From the NCBI GenBank assembly GCA_022749755.1, contig CM040446.1:12486367-12550366 (forward strand): a stretch of DNA of 64,000 nt, given 5' to 3'. The stretch is from Azadirachta indica. Lineage: Eukaryota; Streptophyta; Magnoliopsida; Sapindales; Meliaceae. Position 1 is the stretch's first letter. Each line of letters starts with the position of its first letter. Positions 23,414-36,513 of this stretch are shown in pieces. The notes under the pieces are model-generated. The model saw nothing but the letters and a program-made list of their open reading frames with translations. It made no database searches and had not been told where the DNA came from. The position numbers and the translations under genes are program-made.

Positions 23414-26400
23414 TTAGTCCTGGGGAAGAAGAGAGATCTCAATTTCTTGGAGTGATTTTCCTTTGGTTTCCACAACATTTCTCTTTACAAAGACAACTGC
23501 CATCAAGCAAAAAGTTGCAAATATGGAGTACAAGAGCTGCGGCCCAAGTTGCTCCAGCAATCGCAAAAATAGCAAGCCCACAAAGAAATTTATCACCTAA
23601 AGCAGGACATATATGCATGCAATTAATTGAAATCATTGTGGTCATTTACGGACATTATATTTGCCAGAGCTTCCACAACTCCCGAATATAGGTTCAAACT
23701 TCAACTCACAATTGCGGAGCATCGGGAGAGCATAAAAAAATTAATGAAAGATAAAGAAAATGTGAAAGGAAATTACCCAGTGTACGGACATACACACTGC
23801 CATTGCTTTTGCTCTAATTCGACCGGGGAAGATTTCAGGTAGGAGAAGACCTGGAACTGGACCAGCTCCTAGAGAAAATGCTAAGACAAACCTGCATAAA
23901 GTTAACACTTAAGGTCCAAAGTTGTCTTCAATTTAACAGTCTTAAAAGTTGAAAGAGTCTCTTCCAGCAAATAAGATGGACTCACATTAGCATGCCACCA
24001 ACAGATAGGTATAGAGCTCCAGAGGCTTGTGCATAAGAACTTGCTGCAGCAACTTGAATGGCCATTGCCACAGCCTGTGTAGATCAAATCCATCATAAAA
24101 GAGCTGGAATTAAATAATAAGCTCCATTTATTTATTCAAATAAAATCAGCAAAGAGATAATCATATTTGTTGTTATCCAAGCCATGCATAGTAGTCGGTG
24201 CAGTGGCGCTAGCTATCACTATACAATGTATGAAACAAGATTAATATATATGAATTGCAGCTTATTTCCAGAAGATTACACTATCTCCTTCTCAGTTTCC
24301 ATAAATCAATTATTAGCTCCATTCCTTGTCAGACAAAATGTTCACATGCACAATGAATGCATACAAGTGGCCCATTGCACAAACTAACTGAAAATGTCTA
24401 ATTTATGTGCCAAAACAGGTACATTTCAGCTTCCCTATTTGTAATTCTCTAAAAGGATTTTATACATCTCTGACATCATATAATCATAAAAATACTAATT
24501 CATGAAAGACTTTCCATGAAACATTGAAATTCAAGAACTAATTACCATGCTAAAGAAACTCCACTCAAGAAGCACTTTCCTTCCTAGTTTATCCATCAAA
24601 ACCATTGCGACAATGGATCCTGAAGTCAAGACAATAACAGGCGTCAAGAAATAAAGGAATAATGTAATGTACGCAAGAAACTATTAAGGAACAGAAATGT
24701 ACCTGATAAATTTGCAATGCCAATGAAGACATTTGCAAGGCCTGATGATACTCCCGCACTTTTAAATACAGATGAGGAGAAATAAAATATAGCATTGATA
24801 CCAGATAGCTGTTGTAAAGCAAAGAGGGTTGACCCAATAAAAACAACTGCAAAAGGAACATGTGAATAACAAAGCCTAAAAGAAAATGTAGAAGAAAAGA
24901 GAAAGTAACAGCGGCAGCAACAACTGTAGATGCCTTAAAGAAGAAAATAAAATGACTCTTAAAGCTCTAAATAGTATACCAGAGTATCATAACTACCTCT
25001 AAAATGGCGGCCACGAAGCAACTCTTCAAGCTTCACAGTTTCTGTCTCATCTCCTCTGTCTAACTTGGACAATTCTGCCACAGAAAATTTGACATGTGAT
25101 CCACCTAAAAGCTTCTCAAATTCAGCTTCAGCTTCAGCGGTTCTTCCTTGCTAGTCAAAGCCATAAGGATGTGTTACAACTGCATTTCAACATAAACAAT
25201 AACTAGAGAGCAAGTGAGAGCAAACCTTGTACAGCCAATGTGGACTCTCTGCACAAAGGACCATAGCTAGAGCAAGTATTGCAGCAGGAATTGTAGATAC
25301 CCCGAAACAAATGCGCCACCTAAGCACTATTTTATAAGTAAATAGAAATATGTATGTACAAAAGAGCTCTATTACTACATGACCAGGGATGCTGTGAGAA
25401 ACAATTTACAATTCTTACCAGCCGGATATTTCTTTGACAGGGAGTCCAATAAAAAGGGATCCCATAAGTCCAAGACAGGTTGCAATCTGGATGAAACTTC
25501 CATAGGTGCCCCTTACAAAAGCAGGAGATACCTGCTCAAAGAGACAGATTTAATTAGAGAAAAGAATTCCTATGTTCGTAAACAAAAATGATTTTGTTTC
25601 ATGTATGATTTATAATCTGCATACCTCGGTGACATAAAGAGCTGTAACTGTGGGTCCAATACCCATTCCAGTCCCGACCAAGAACCTCCCCAAAAGCATA
25701 CCCATAAGGTTTCCAGTTGCTGCACTGAAAATTCAAATATTAACTTTCAGTCTCTATACATTTAACAAGAATTAAAGACCAGAAACAAAGGAAGGAGGGG
25801 AATAGGTGCATCAAACGGTTAGAAAAACAAACTTAAAAGAAAGCACTCTTATACTGACATTAAAACATATGCAAACGAATAAAATAAATCATAGTGATAT
25901 CGTGCAATAAGAATGACACTGTAAGTTATATCGACATGAACTGTTAAACATTAAGCTATAATCTAAAACTAGAAAGCTAACATTCATTAAACAGACGATG
26001 GCATTTTAGGTTGTGCTTAGCCATATTAGTCCACGTATAACACAAACAAAAATCACAAGGTAAAGCTCTAATGCACACAGATTTGGACTAAAAAGTAAAA
26101 TTAAGCATAGAGTAAGTTACTTGTTACTAAAGTTTCTTTACAGATCAGAATTGTCACCTTATTGAAGCACCAATGATCATAGGCAAAGCACACAACTGAA
26201 AAGCCCGACGACGGCCAACCTCATCAGCTATCCAGCCACTAAACAGGGATCCAATCAAGGCACCACCAAGACACGTACTTACTACCAAACCTGAATTTGA
26301 CATTGAGCAATAAAGCATATAAGATTAGAGGTGTAGACAGAACATATTACTCCCAGGTAATACCCACACTCCCCAAAACCCAAATCAAAAAGAAAAACAT

Positions 26401-27284
26401 CGTGAAATCCAATATATATCACCTTCTGCTAAAGTATTCCCACTGAATCCAAGATCCAAGGCGATACTTTCAAGTGGTTCATTAACAACTCTGTATAACA
26501 CATTGAAATGAACATAATAAATATCAATCCAATGACTTCACAAACTATAACAATAATACCAAAATAAAATAGAACAGAAACCACAAAATGATTAAGTTTA
26601 AGATAGCACACAAACCCCAGATGGTAGCCAAATAAAAATGAAGATATGGTTGCCACTAGTACATGCGGAAAAGACAGCTTCCATGTAGGATTTGTAGTTT
26701 CCAGATCCATGCTGTCCTGTATGTTAGCTAAAAAAAATACAAGAATTAAGCCCAGATATCAACCAAACTGCTTGGAATGTTCACAATTACAAATAATAAA
26801 TACACCACCCACTCAAATAGGATAACAGTCATTCCCTCAAAACAACTTCCACTTGCTCTTCACAGTTTCTGTTTCTATCTCCCTTGATCAGCAAGAAGCA
26901 ATTCGATGAATAGACAGAAAGGACAGAAGTAATTCACAAAATGAATATGCACCAAAACCAAAGATTTTAACATTGCTTTGTGTTCATACACAAATTATAG
27001 GCACCCACTCATCAAGGCTGGGTATTCTATACCAAAAGAAGAAAAAAGTAAAAAGGAATAACCAGCAAGTGCCTTAGATAATCGCAATGCATGTCACAGA
27101 TATTATCTTAGTCAATTGCACAAATACCGCTATGCACAGATTACTTGAGATGTTAAGGAAACATAATTTCAGATGGTCAATAAAAAGCATTACCTGTGCT
27201 GTCTTCTACGTCAACCACAGTTGTATAATCCCTCGATGACGATCTCTTATACATCGAGGATAATTCACGTTGGCGTCCCCACAT
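23414..27284 (-). CDS. Sugar transporter, plastidic glucose transporter 2-like (MFS)
   Basis: Thirteen coding exons read on the minus strand: 27194-27284, 26616-26727, 26423-26490, 26158-26290, 25625-25724, 25419-25531, 25226-25319, 24997-25150, 24703-24846, 24546-24619, 23986-24074, 23777-23891, 23414-23596. They total 1470 bp and encode 489 residues, and every junction keeps frame. MFS sugar-porter motifs are present: LFGYHLG in TM1, DEVGRRRAF, LLGRFLVGTGMG, PESPHWLYKQG, QQLSGINAIFYFSS, DKLGRKVLL, LLLPEIFPGRIR and VETKGKSLQEIE. The sequence follows Arabidopsis At1g67300 closely from the MWGRQRE start onward, as I recall it. The 'plastidic' name comes from relatives; this N terminus is short and serine/arginine-rich and is not a convincing transit peptide, so location and substrate are inferred. 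A likely 5'-UTR intron acceptor (ctgcag) lies just upstream of the ATG. Confidence 0.94.
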
Positions 27285-30200
27285 GCAACACTGCAGCCAC
27301 CCTTCGATCCAAAATTCAGATCACCAAATTTAGAGAGTTCTAGCTTCTAGAACCATACAGTCATATTACATTTGCAGCCAATCAATAAACACTATGCATC
27401 TTCCCATTTCCATTAGTAGCATATTTCAACTACAACAGTTTTTCCGTTTTCTCTCACAGAACAAATTAACATAGTTTTTAAAGGTTAATTAGTTTATTGG
27501 GAAAAGTTTACAGAATTCCAGATCAAACAATCTAAACCACATCTATCACAAATTAGCAAGATTTAGTTTTGTTTTTCACCGTCTTATCTGTTTTTCAAAG
27601 TTCTCAAACAATTGAAAAAAGAAAGGGAGAGGTACTCATAACGTGCTGTTGCTTTTTCTTTACCTCAATTTCCTAACTATCAAGCAGAAAGCAGAATATA
27701 AATTAATTAAACCTCCAAATTAATTTCAGCTACTTGTAAACATTTGTTACCGTGTTAAAGAAGGAAATCAAACGAAAGCAAATTATAGCATGTCCGTGAT
27801 ATCTTCTTCTAAATTTTCTTCGCAGCCAAACATATGAAAAACAGAGATTTTCGGAACCAAACTATACCTCAGTATAAACACACTCAGTTCCTTCTATATC
27901 AAATAATATTCCCAAAATACCCAAAAAAATGTAAAATCTAAATCAAACGAAACACTAATTGATGAACAAATCAGGAAAAAAAAAACTGTAAATAGGCTTT
28001 TATTATATCAAAACATCAAGCATATCAAAATTGATACAAACTTACATAATTCTAATTACCTTAGATTAAGTTTCGATTATCTTAAGCTTAAGTAAAAATC
28101 GGAAACACAAAATGATGGGAAAAGGTTTTATGCACTCAAGCTGAGAAAAAAGCAGCTTCGACAAATGATTTCGAGACAGTTCATATAGGAAAATGAGGAG
28201 GGAGGGTTAAGCTCTATCGTGCGCGGGGTGTGTAGGGTAAAATGTGCAAAAGAAAAAGTACCTTAAATACGCAGAATCGCAGATGGAAACAACAGAACAA
28301 ACTCAATATATTTTCTACAGACATTTAACTTTAAGAGGCAGAAATTCAGAAAGAGACAGGCTGACAGCTATAAGAGAAATAAATCCCATTAATCAAAGAA
28401 TTAATAAAGTGATAATAATAATCTTACTGTTGTACGAGAATGGAAGGTTTTTGATTTAATTTTATTGAGAGCTTTGGTTGGGCCTTTCTGTCGGCTTTCT
28501 GCACGTGTCACTACAGTTGAAGGTGACAACCTCGGCAAAATGCGAGGGTATTTTAGTCATTTTGGACGTCTGAGTGTACGCGAATGGCGGTGCCTGTTAC
28601 AGGTGGCAATATGTAGAAAATTCCAACGGTTTGTTTTGTTAATTGCGATTACAGATTGCAGAAAAATAAAAGTATTTATTCTTGCGTAGAAAACCTCGGC
28701 CAAGAATTTGACACGTCAGCTTCCATTTCTTTTGGAGTATTAATAACGTATCGATCCTAAATTTTTGAAAAATATCAATGAAACCTTTGCAGAAATTTCT
28801 ACGTGACATTCTTTGTGTATAATATAAACTAAAATTAGAGAAATTATTTGTTTGAGATTACGAGGGACTCAACCTCCTATTCGTAGATCAAAATATCAAA
28901 TCAATTAAATTATTCTCTTAATTAATATACACTATTATTTTCTATTAAGACAATAATTATTATTTTGACTAAGTGCGTGATAATAATGATTACTATTTTA
29001 ATCAATTAAATGATAAATGATAGAATCAATATAGAAATACACAAATAAGCCAAAGCACAAATCATTTTTAAGACAATTTTCTAATACGGATCAAGCTAAA
29101 TGAAAATTAGTTGCTGAATTTAATGACTTGATTTTATAAAAGTGCATCGAAATAACTTAATTTTATAGGAGTGCACACTAACATGTTACTACTATAAAAG
29201 TGCACGTTAGTACATCTATAATTATAATTTATTTTTTTATAGAAAGTGTAAAATATTAAAGCAATTATAAGTCTGAATTGTCATTATCAACAGCTAAGAT
29301 ATTACACTCCCATTAAAACAAATATTATTAATATTATTATAAATTAACCATTAAACTATAATCTGGAGAAACAAACATATAATAAGACTGGTTATAATAA
29401 TAAAATAAATAAATATTAGTTGCAATATTTGCTAGATGTATAACAGTCAATTAGTTACCATATAATAGACTTTGAAATATACAAAATATTCAACAAGTAA
29501 TACTTAAAGGAATTGGAAAGTACCAATTGTTGGACAAACAGTAAGTAAAATAGGATCTCGTTGTACTAAGATTTTTAAATTTTAAATTTACCATTTTTTT
29601 TTAAATTTTCTGAATAATTTATTAAAAAAAATTATTTTATGCAACTAATTATTTTGTTAAACAAAATATCATCTTCTTTAACTATATATATAAATTTACT
29701 AATATTACATTTTAGATTTAGCTCATCTTATTATGACAATAGTGTTTATTTTTTTGTCATCATTCTTATTGCGTAAAGAAATATATTTTTTTAATCTAAA
29801 ACCATCTTGCTATAACTATAATTATTATTAATCTTTTAATCAAATTCGCTAATAAGGTAGAGCACAAATAAAGACATAAGCAATATTATATCGTCAAATT
29901 AACTAAACAAAATGTGCATGATAATATTTTGGACAACATTAAATTAGTCAAAATAACTAAAAGAATTTTAGGTCAGTAACATTTGTTAGAGAAATTTAGG
30001 TCAGTAACATTAAGAAAAAAACAAACTATTTTTTGTCGTTTGAATTATATGAATGGTGACATTCCCAATTTGGCAGCATTTATTAACGCTGATTTTGTGG
30101 TCGATGATTTAAAATTCGTACAAATCAATGAATAATGGACATGTCAAACTTCTCTGGAATGTTACAGTTTAAATAAAGACAAGTTTTAAACGGGCAATTA

Positions 30201-30476
30201 CCCAGATGGGCATCCGAATGATTACTTTTAAAATATATTTTTTTAATTTTAAAATTAATCGTTTAATATTATAGATGGTGCAAGATTGTTTATTTAATTT
30301 TTAATTGCGAAGTGAAGCGTAAAATGCATGCAGACTTGGGTATAAGTTGGCCTTTTCTGAAATTTAAATCGTCGAAATGGCCCATGACGCTCTAGGGTTT
30401 TTATAATGGACCGCATCCTATTCAATTGAAATCCGGGCGAAAGCACGCGCTCATCGAAATCGCAGATAGGAAGAAA
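27285..30476. other. 3.2 kb divergent intergenic region between the sugar transporter and zinc-finger genes
   Basis: The part next to 27285 (to about 28200) probably holds the transporter 5' UTR, an intron in it and its promoter. From about 28700 the DNA is very AT-rich. A short direct repeat, 'tttaggtcagtaacatt', occurs twice near 29968-30014. The last 150 bp is the promoter and leader of the zinc-finger gene. No further gene is seen. Confidence 0.5.
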
Positions 30477-33400
30477 ATGGGTTCGAGAGACAAGGAACAT
30501 ACGACGCCGCATCACCAGCCGCTGCTCAGCAGCCTCGTTGTACGTCCCTCCGTTAGCGATGGAGGCGGAGACGGTGGTGGTGGGCGAGGTGGTGGCAGCG
30601 ACTACGAGCCGGGTGAAGTTCGCCGCGAGCCTCCTTCGTATTATCGCTCCGATCGTTACTCTGACGAGCCTGGTTCGTTTTATTCTTTTTGGGTCTTTCA
30701 TTTATTATCTTCGTTTTATTCACTGTTAAATTAATCGTATTTTATCTAACTGTTCTTGCAAGTATAGAGAGTTATTTGATTTAAAATCCGAGATCTGGCT
30801 CACGCACTTTCGCGTGTTAATCTGTTTTAATTGGGGGATGAATTGCTGTTTCTGCTGAGACGAGATCTCTTGGCACTTCCCGTCAACTTTTTAAACTTTT
30901 TTCGTCCGTTAAGTTGTTTAGATGTACGAATTTCTCAAAACTTGGCTCGACGAAGCTTCAGTGTGCTTCTGAGTTATAGATGGCTTTCTCCAAGCTTTGT
31001 TTGAACATTAACTTTTGTGCTATATAAGGATAGAAGGTTTTATTCTGGTGAATCAGACTTTTATGGTTCATCTGACGAGAGTTCGGCTGGTCCATCAAAT
31101 AGAAGTTGTACTGTTCAGTTAGGGTATATCATAAATATTGCCTTTTCGTTTTCATTGCAAATGATTTTAGAAATTTGGTTGTCACTTTTCTTCTTAGCTT
31201 ATTTTTTCTCAATTTTGTAGAATGTTACTGAGTGTTTTAGTCTGATTAAGTATAATATAATCCTATGAGTTTTTGCTCGTCATTCAATCTGCTTTCTATT
31301 GCTTATGTTGCATATCAAGCATGTGGATCTACTGCTCCTTATGGAGTGTCGAACTGTGAATAAATCTTGCTATTATGTGTTACAGCTTTGAATGTTGCCT
31401 GCAAGAACTTGGGTCTTGAGGAAGGCATGTTGGTGTGATTGCAGTCTGAGATCATGGTCTGGATGCAATTAATTTTTTATTTTCGGTAATATGTTTGTGG
31501 GGTATCCTGATACTGGATGTTGTGCTTGCTGTATGCGTTCACCAGATGCCGCATCACAAAATTAAGTGCTTTTATACAAATTGGTGCAAAGCTGTCATCA
31601 TGTGAACTGGTTGTTATATTGTGGGAATAATGACTTTGACTTTGTTTAAAATCAGTACGGGTTTTCAATATGGAAAGTTGTCAATTTAGACATTAGGAGG
31701 AATTTGCCCTCATGGTTTCTGAGATGGTCACATGGCATGGTTCATTAAAGTGTTGGAATATTCTCCATTAGTTTGCAAAGTGCTGATGGTATTTTTGAGT
31801 TGTAGTCAAGGTACCTTGTTGTAGAGTGGTCCACAGCGATATAATGGAATTCTCGGTTTGGTTGAGCATTGCTGGGTGTGTCTTCTTGTAGGCTGACATC
31901 ATAATGGAGGATTATATATGCTGATTGAATGCTGGTCTTTCCAATCGTATCTTGAAACATGAATATTTCATTGGAGTACTCCCATTTTCTTTTTTCTTTT
32001 TTCTTTCATTGGTTTAATGAGGTTGAGTTGGATAATTTTATACTAGTTCACGGTATTGGATTTTTTTGTTAGTACGTTATAAATTGTTTTATAGTTTATG
32101 TTTCATGGGTTGCGGGTTGGTATGAAGAGTTGCTGAAGATCCCTAAACTTTTGGATGCTTGTTTCATTTGGGTTATTATTCCTTTCGTTTACGAGGTTAT
32201 TTCTTAATTTACGGGTGTTATCAATGGTTAATGACGAATCAGCACACTCCTAATGCTTCTGTTCATGCTTTTATTGAGCAACCATTAAGCTTTGGTTTGG
32301 GTCGAAATTTGTGAAATTATATTGCCTTTAAGCAGTGGCTTTTTGGTGTTTGACTTCTAACAAAATGCTTGGCTGGCTTCTGGAAACAAGTGGAGGAAGT
32401 ATATGGGCATTGGGGCTTTTTTTAACACTGTGGTACAGTTCATGCTGTTGGGTCTCTCTTGATCCTTATTCGTGGTGTGGTTCAGCTGAAGGTTTCGGAA
32501 TAAGCTTGTAATGGGGTTTGGTTCCTATGTTGGTTATTTACTAGGCATATTTCCATCTTTTTTAGCTGCAGTCGTTATCTGTGGATAAAATTCCTTTGCT
32601 AGCTACTACCTCACTATGTACTAAATTTGGTTGCTCCAGATCCATGATTCAGGGTTCGTAATTCGGGTATATTTAGGTTAGATTATCCAATGGTTTACAG
32701 GATAGGTGGATTTGGCACTTGAATGTAGGAAAAATCTTGACGACCGAATGGTTCGTTTGTGGTAATACCTATGGTTGATTTGCTTGTGACACAAGCTATA
32801 TTCTCTGTTAAGGTGGACTAGGTGCTGAGAAGTGACAAGGGCAATTACCATGTGAACTTAGTCCATTTGATGGTCATGTTTACTCTTTGTTACTATCAAT
32901 AATGAGAAGATGCTGTGCATGAGGATATCTGCACTTGCAAACTTGTTGATTTGGTTAGTTGACAGTTTTGTGGTTGCTGATCTCAAGTCATCACAAATAT
33001 ATTACAAATCCACAACTTTTTTCATTGGGTTGTCAGGGTTTGCTTACTATATACATTGCTGCTATTTTTTTCCAGGGTATAGAACTCGTGCAGGATCTGC
33101 ATCTCCTGTGCGGCATAGGGATGCAGATCATCGTTATGGATCTGCGTTTGATCATTCAGTTGGTGTGTCACGCAGCCGTGAATTTGGTAGCAGGAGGGAT
33201 CCTGGTAGATATCGAGACCCTTCGCCTCCTCATGCTCGAGGAAGGGGTGGTGGCAGGCCATTTGGTAGAGGTTTTGATGGGCCCCCATTTGGTCCTGGGC
33301 CTTTCCGAGGTGATGGAGTGAGTAGAAATAATCCAAATGTGCGACCAAGGGAAGGAGATTGGATCTGCCCAGATCCTCTGTAAGTTTATTTATTGCTTTT

Positions 33401-34558
33401 AATATTTTAATTTTCTTTTCTTTCCTACTTTTTTAACCTCTTTTCGTAATCTGTGGTTTTTTAATAACTTTCACAAGAGTTTCTTTGGTTTTTATCTGTA
33501 GAGTTTTACGAGAAGGAAATGATAGTTATTGTAGAAAATCTGAATTAGAGATCAACAATGGTGATCAGTTTTCATTCACGAGTTTTGAAATTTTGTTGCA
33601 AGTTCTTGATTTAACTTTTTGCCAATTGGGTGTGATTATGAATGGTACCTTTATAATCCTATTAACTTTATAACACTCACAAGGAACTTTTAGGATAGAG
33701 TTAATAGGATTATATAACTTTATAACACTCACAAGAAACTGATTCTCTGATAATAGTGATGGGAATAGAGTTTTGAACACTGTTACTTTTTTAAAGGGAT
33801 TAGCATGTTACCGCTAGATCCTTCCCTTTTAGCTAGATCTTTTGGCAAGTTTTAGTTAGCTTTTAGTGTTTATGTAAGTTTACGTAGCTTTTAAGGAGTA
33901 TCTAGTACAGATAATTTGTCTTTGTTTCTCACATTATTCTGTGTGTCTCAGGTGTGCAAACTTGAACTTTGCTAGGCGAGAGTACTGTAACAACTGCAAG
34001 CGGTTTCGCTATGCCCCTGCTGGAAGTCCAAGGAGGGGCTATCCTGGTCCTCCACCTCCTCCTCCTCCCCCAAGGCGATTCCCTGGGCCTCCAATTGATC
34101 TTTCTCCGGGAAGAACAGCGAATGGCTATAGGTCTCCTCCTCGTGGTTGGGCCAGGGATGGCCCTAGAGATTTTGGGCCTGGTGGTCTGCCACCTCCTCG
34201 ACATGAAAGCCGATTTCATGATCACATGCGTAGAGATAGGCTGGATTTTCCAGAAGATGACTACAGGGGAAGGAACAAGCCAATGCCACCAGTGGGTTGG
34301 GGCCATAGAGACCGTGGTGGAAGGGACAGCTTCTTCAGCGGAAGGAAAGGTTATGAAAGGCGGCCACCAACCTCACCTCCAGGTCTGCCACTTGGTCCTC
34401 CTCATGGGGGCAGATGGTCACGTGATGTGCGAGAGAGGAGCAGATCTCCAATTAGGGGTGCTCCAGCACTGAAAGACTATCGTCGTGATATGTACATGGA
34501 GCGGGGTCGAGATGATCGAAGAGGCATAGGGCGAGACCGAATTGGAGATGGATATTAG
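30477..34558 (+). CDS. RanBP2-type zinc-finger, RGG/proline-rich RNA-binding protein
   Basis: Three exons, 30477-30672, 33076-33379 and 33952-34558, encode 368 residues. Intron 1 is 2.4 kb. The only folded domain is one RanBP2-type zinc finger: Trp161, Cys163, Cys168, Asn172, Cys179 and Cys182 in DWICPDPLCANLNFARREYC followed by NNC. This is the W-x-C-x4-C-x3-N-x6-C-x2-C form that reads single-stranded RNA. Around it lie low-complexity arms: a Gly-rich N terminus (GGGDGGGGRGGG), an RGRGGGRPFGRGF block, a PPPPPPPP run, and an Arg/Asp/Gly-rich tail. Such arms are typical of TAF15/FUS-like and splicing-associated proteins, so a nuclear role in RNA processing is inferred. It corresponds by sequence and position to Arabidopsis AT4G28990, as recalled. 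The start is the first ATG after the leader, giving MGSRDKEHTTPHHQPLLSS. Confidence 0.9.
33653..33740. repeat. Local direct and inverted repeat in intron 2 of the zinc-finger gene
   Basis: A 25 bp unit (aactttataacactcacaag plus 'gaact/aaact') occurs at 33664-33688 and 33716-33740. Between the copies, 'gttaataggattat' (33699-33712) is the inverse of 'ataatcctattaac' at about 33653-33666. It looks like a small template-switch duplication. Confidence 0.8.
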
Positions 34559-36513
34559 AAATATGTAGGATCGACTTGCAGTTGCAATCTTGTCGTGCGA
34601 AGAGATGCTTGTGAGTGTGATTTTGTGTTGAGTAGGGAAAGGTCAAAGGGCTCTAGACAGGACTGCTTAGGACTGTAGTGATTGGTTTTTCGTTCTGAGC
34701 TGCCTTTTGATAATTTTGTGAAGGCCCTTTTTTAACAGAGTTTAGTAATCTCTTATCAAATCTTTTAAACCCATTCTTGAGCAGAAAGAAAACAATTAAT
34801 AATTGTTAGTTATATGTTTTTTTATGATTGCCTCAGAAATCAGTTTCCATTGTGGAGGGCGGCCAGCGACTACTGATTCTGAAAAGGCAGCACCCGCAGC
34901 ACTTATCCATTCCAGGTTGACGAGCAATTTCTTTCTTTTTTTTCTTAAATTGTTTTAAAAATGGACAAAATCTATTTTTCATGTGAATAGAAAAAAAAAA
35001 AATGATGATGGGACGAGCTTACGGTATTTTCTGGTGATAAGTTTAAAATGTATATTATTTTATGAGTCTTGTATTTTAGTTAATAATGAAAACCAAGCTT
35101 CCAAGACATAAAATGTTCAGTTCAGACCATAGGGTGGATCAAATTTGCTTTGATTTCGGAGGAGGAGTTGTGGTAGGGTTTTTTTTTTCTTTAACAAATT
35201 ATTGAAATGATATATAAATTCTTAAATTAATAAAATAATTCAAATTATGTGCAACTATAAAGTTATTTACGAATTATTTGATTTATTTTTTTAAAAAATA
35301 AATTCATAAAATATTTTAAAGAAAAGTATATTCAGAAATGAAATTTTGAATCAAAATCAACAAGTTTGTAAAGCTACATTAAGTTTATCATTAGTAATGA
35401 AGTTCTTAAAATTAATTTTAACTCTTTATTTAATTAGTTTCCAAGGAAATGGCAATGATAGATAATAAATTAAGAACAGGTAATAATTGATAATAAATTA
35501 GATATTGAAATGGTATAAGAGTATTTTTCATGTTTATGCTGAATTTAAATTTAATTATCGTGATTAAATCTGAACCGTTAATTTGTCACCTCCAAATCCT
35601 ATAAAGTCTCCCATAATCAATGATGAATCCATCACAAACAATACAGCAAAACTTAACCTAGTTGTCCCCTCCAAGTCAACAACTTGTCTTTCTTCTTTAG
35701 CGCCATTTTTTATTTTATTTTACTTTTTAACCAAGCGGAATCTCTGACAAATTCCCACGTTTTAAATTCCACCTCTCATATCTTATCCCACCAGTCAGGT
35801 TCTTCCAAATTTCTTCAGTCGCTTCAGATCTACGACGTGGTGATAGATGATTGAGTAAATTATCCGGATTCTCTGCGTTTGATAACACCTAAGTTTCTCT
35901 TAAGGCACACAAACTTTTGCGTAACATTCATGTATCTGAAAATCCAACGGCGGATCACTTACCACAATTTGTTCCTATGAATTCTCACCGTCGGATTTGT
36001 TCATTTAATATCCACCGTCAGATAAATATAGGAAGCAAATCGCACCCTTCAATATAGACAAAAATTGAAATTTCAAAACATCAACGAAGAGAGGGAGGAG
36101 AGACAGAAGAAACATTAAACAACCAAGGCCCTTTTGCTGCTCATCTCCGTTCCCTTTTTTTTTCATTTTATTTTATATTTAATTTTTACAGTTCTCTCAA
36201 TCACTGCACCAAATTTTATTTCTGTCTCAACAGTTCTCTTCTTGATAGTTTCTTGCTTTCTTTTTATTTATGAATCGAAGTTCTTCCGAAATTTTTAAGA
36301 AATCATCGGTGTGAATCTTGAGCTGAGAAATCGTGTAATCTGTTGTAATCTGATATTTAAATGCCCTCAAATTGGTATCCCGATCTGTTATTTAGCTAAT
36401 TCTAGTTGATTTTTTTAAATTTGTACGATTGTTGAAGAGTAATTGGTGGATAGAGCTTGAAAAGCTTTATTTCTTTTTTCAACTTGTAAAATAGTTAATT
36501 TCTTTAAATTTTG
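34559..36513. other. Intergenic and 5' leader of the TCX gene
   Basis: The zinc-finger gene's 3' UTR comes first, then AT-rich DNA to about 35600. From 35600 the base composition rises into a promoter-like region. It includes three 'accgtcgga'-like motifs at about 35948 (inverted), 35987 and 36014, then a long pyrimidine-rich leader. No further gene is seen. Confidence 0.45.

Noticed and set aside
31017..31130. Possible cassette exon (peptide RRFYSGESDFYGSSDESS) in intron 1 of the zinc-finger gene
   Set aside because: The protein-like frame is not compatible with the phase-1 junction left by exon 1: the nearest acceptor gives an immediate stop, and the phase-compatible frame reads unrelated sequence. 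Exon 1 joins directly to 33076 in frame.
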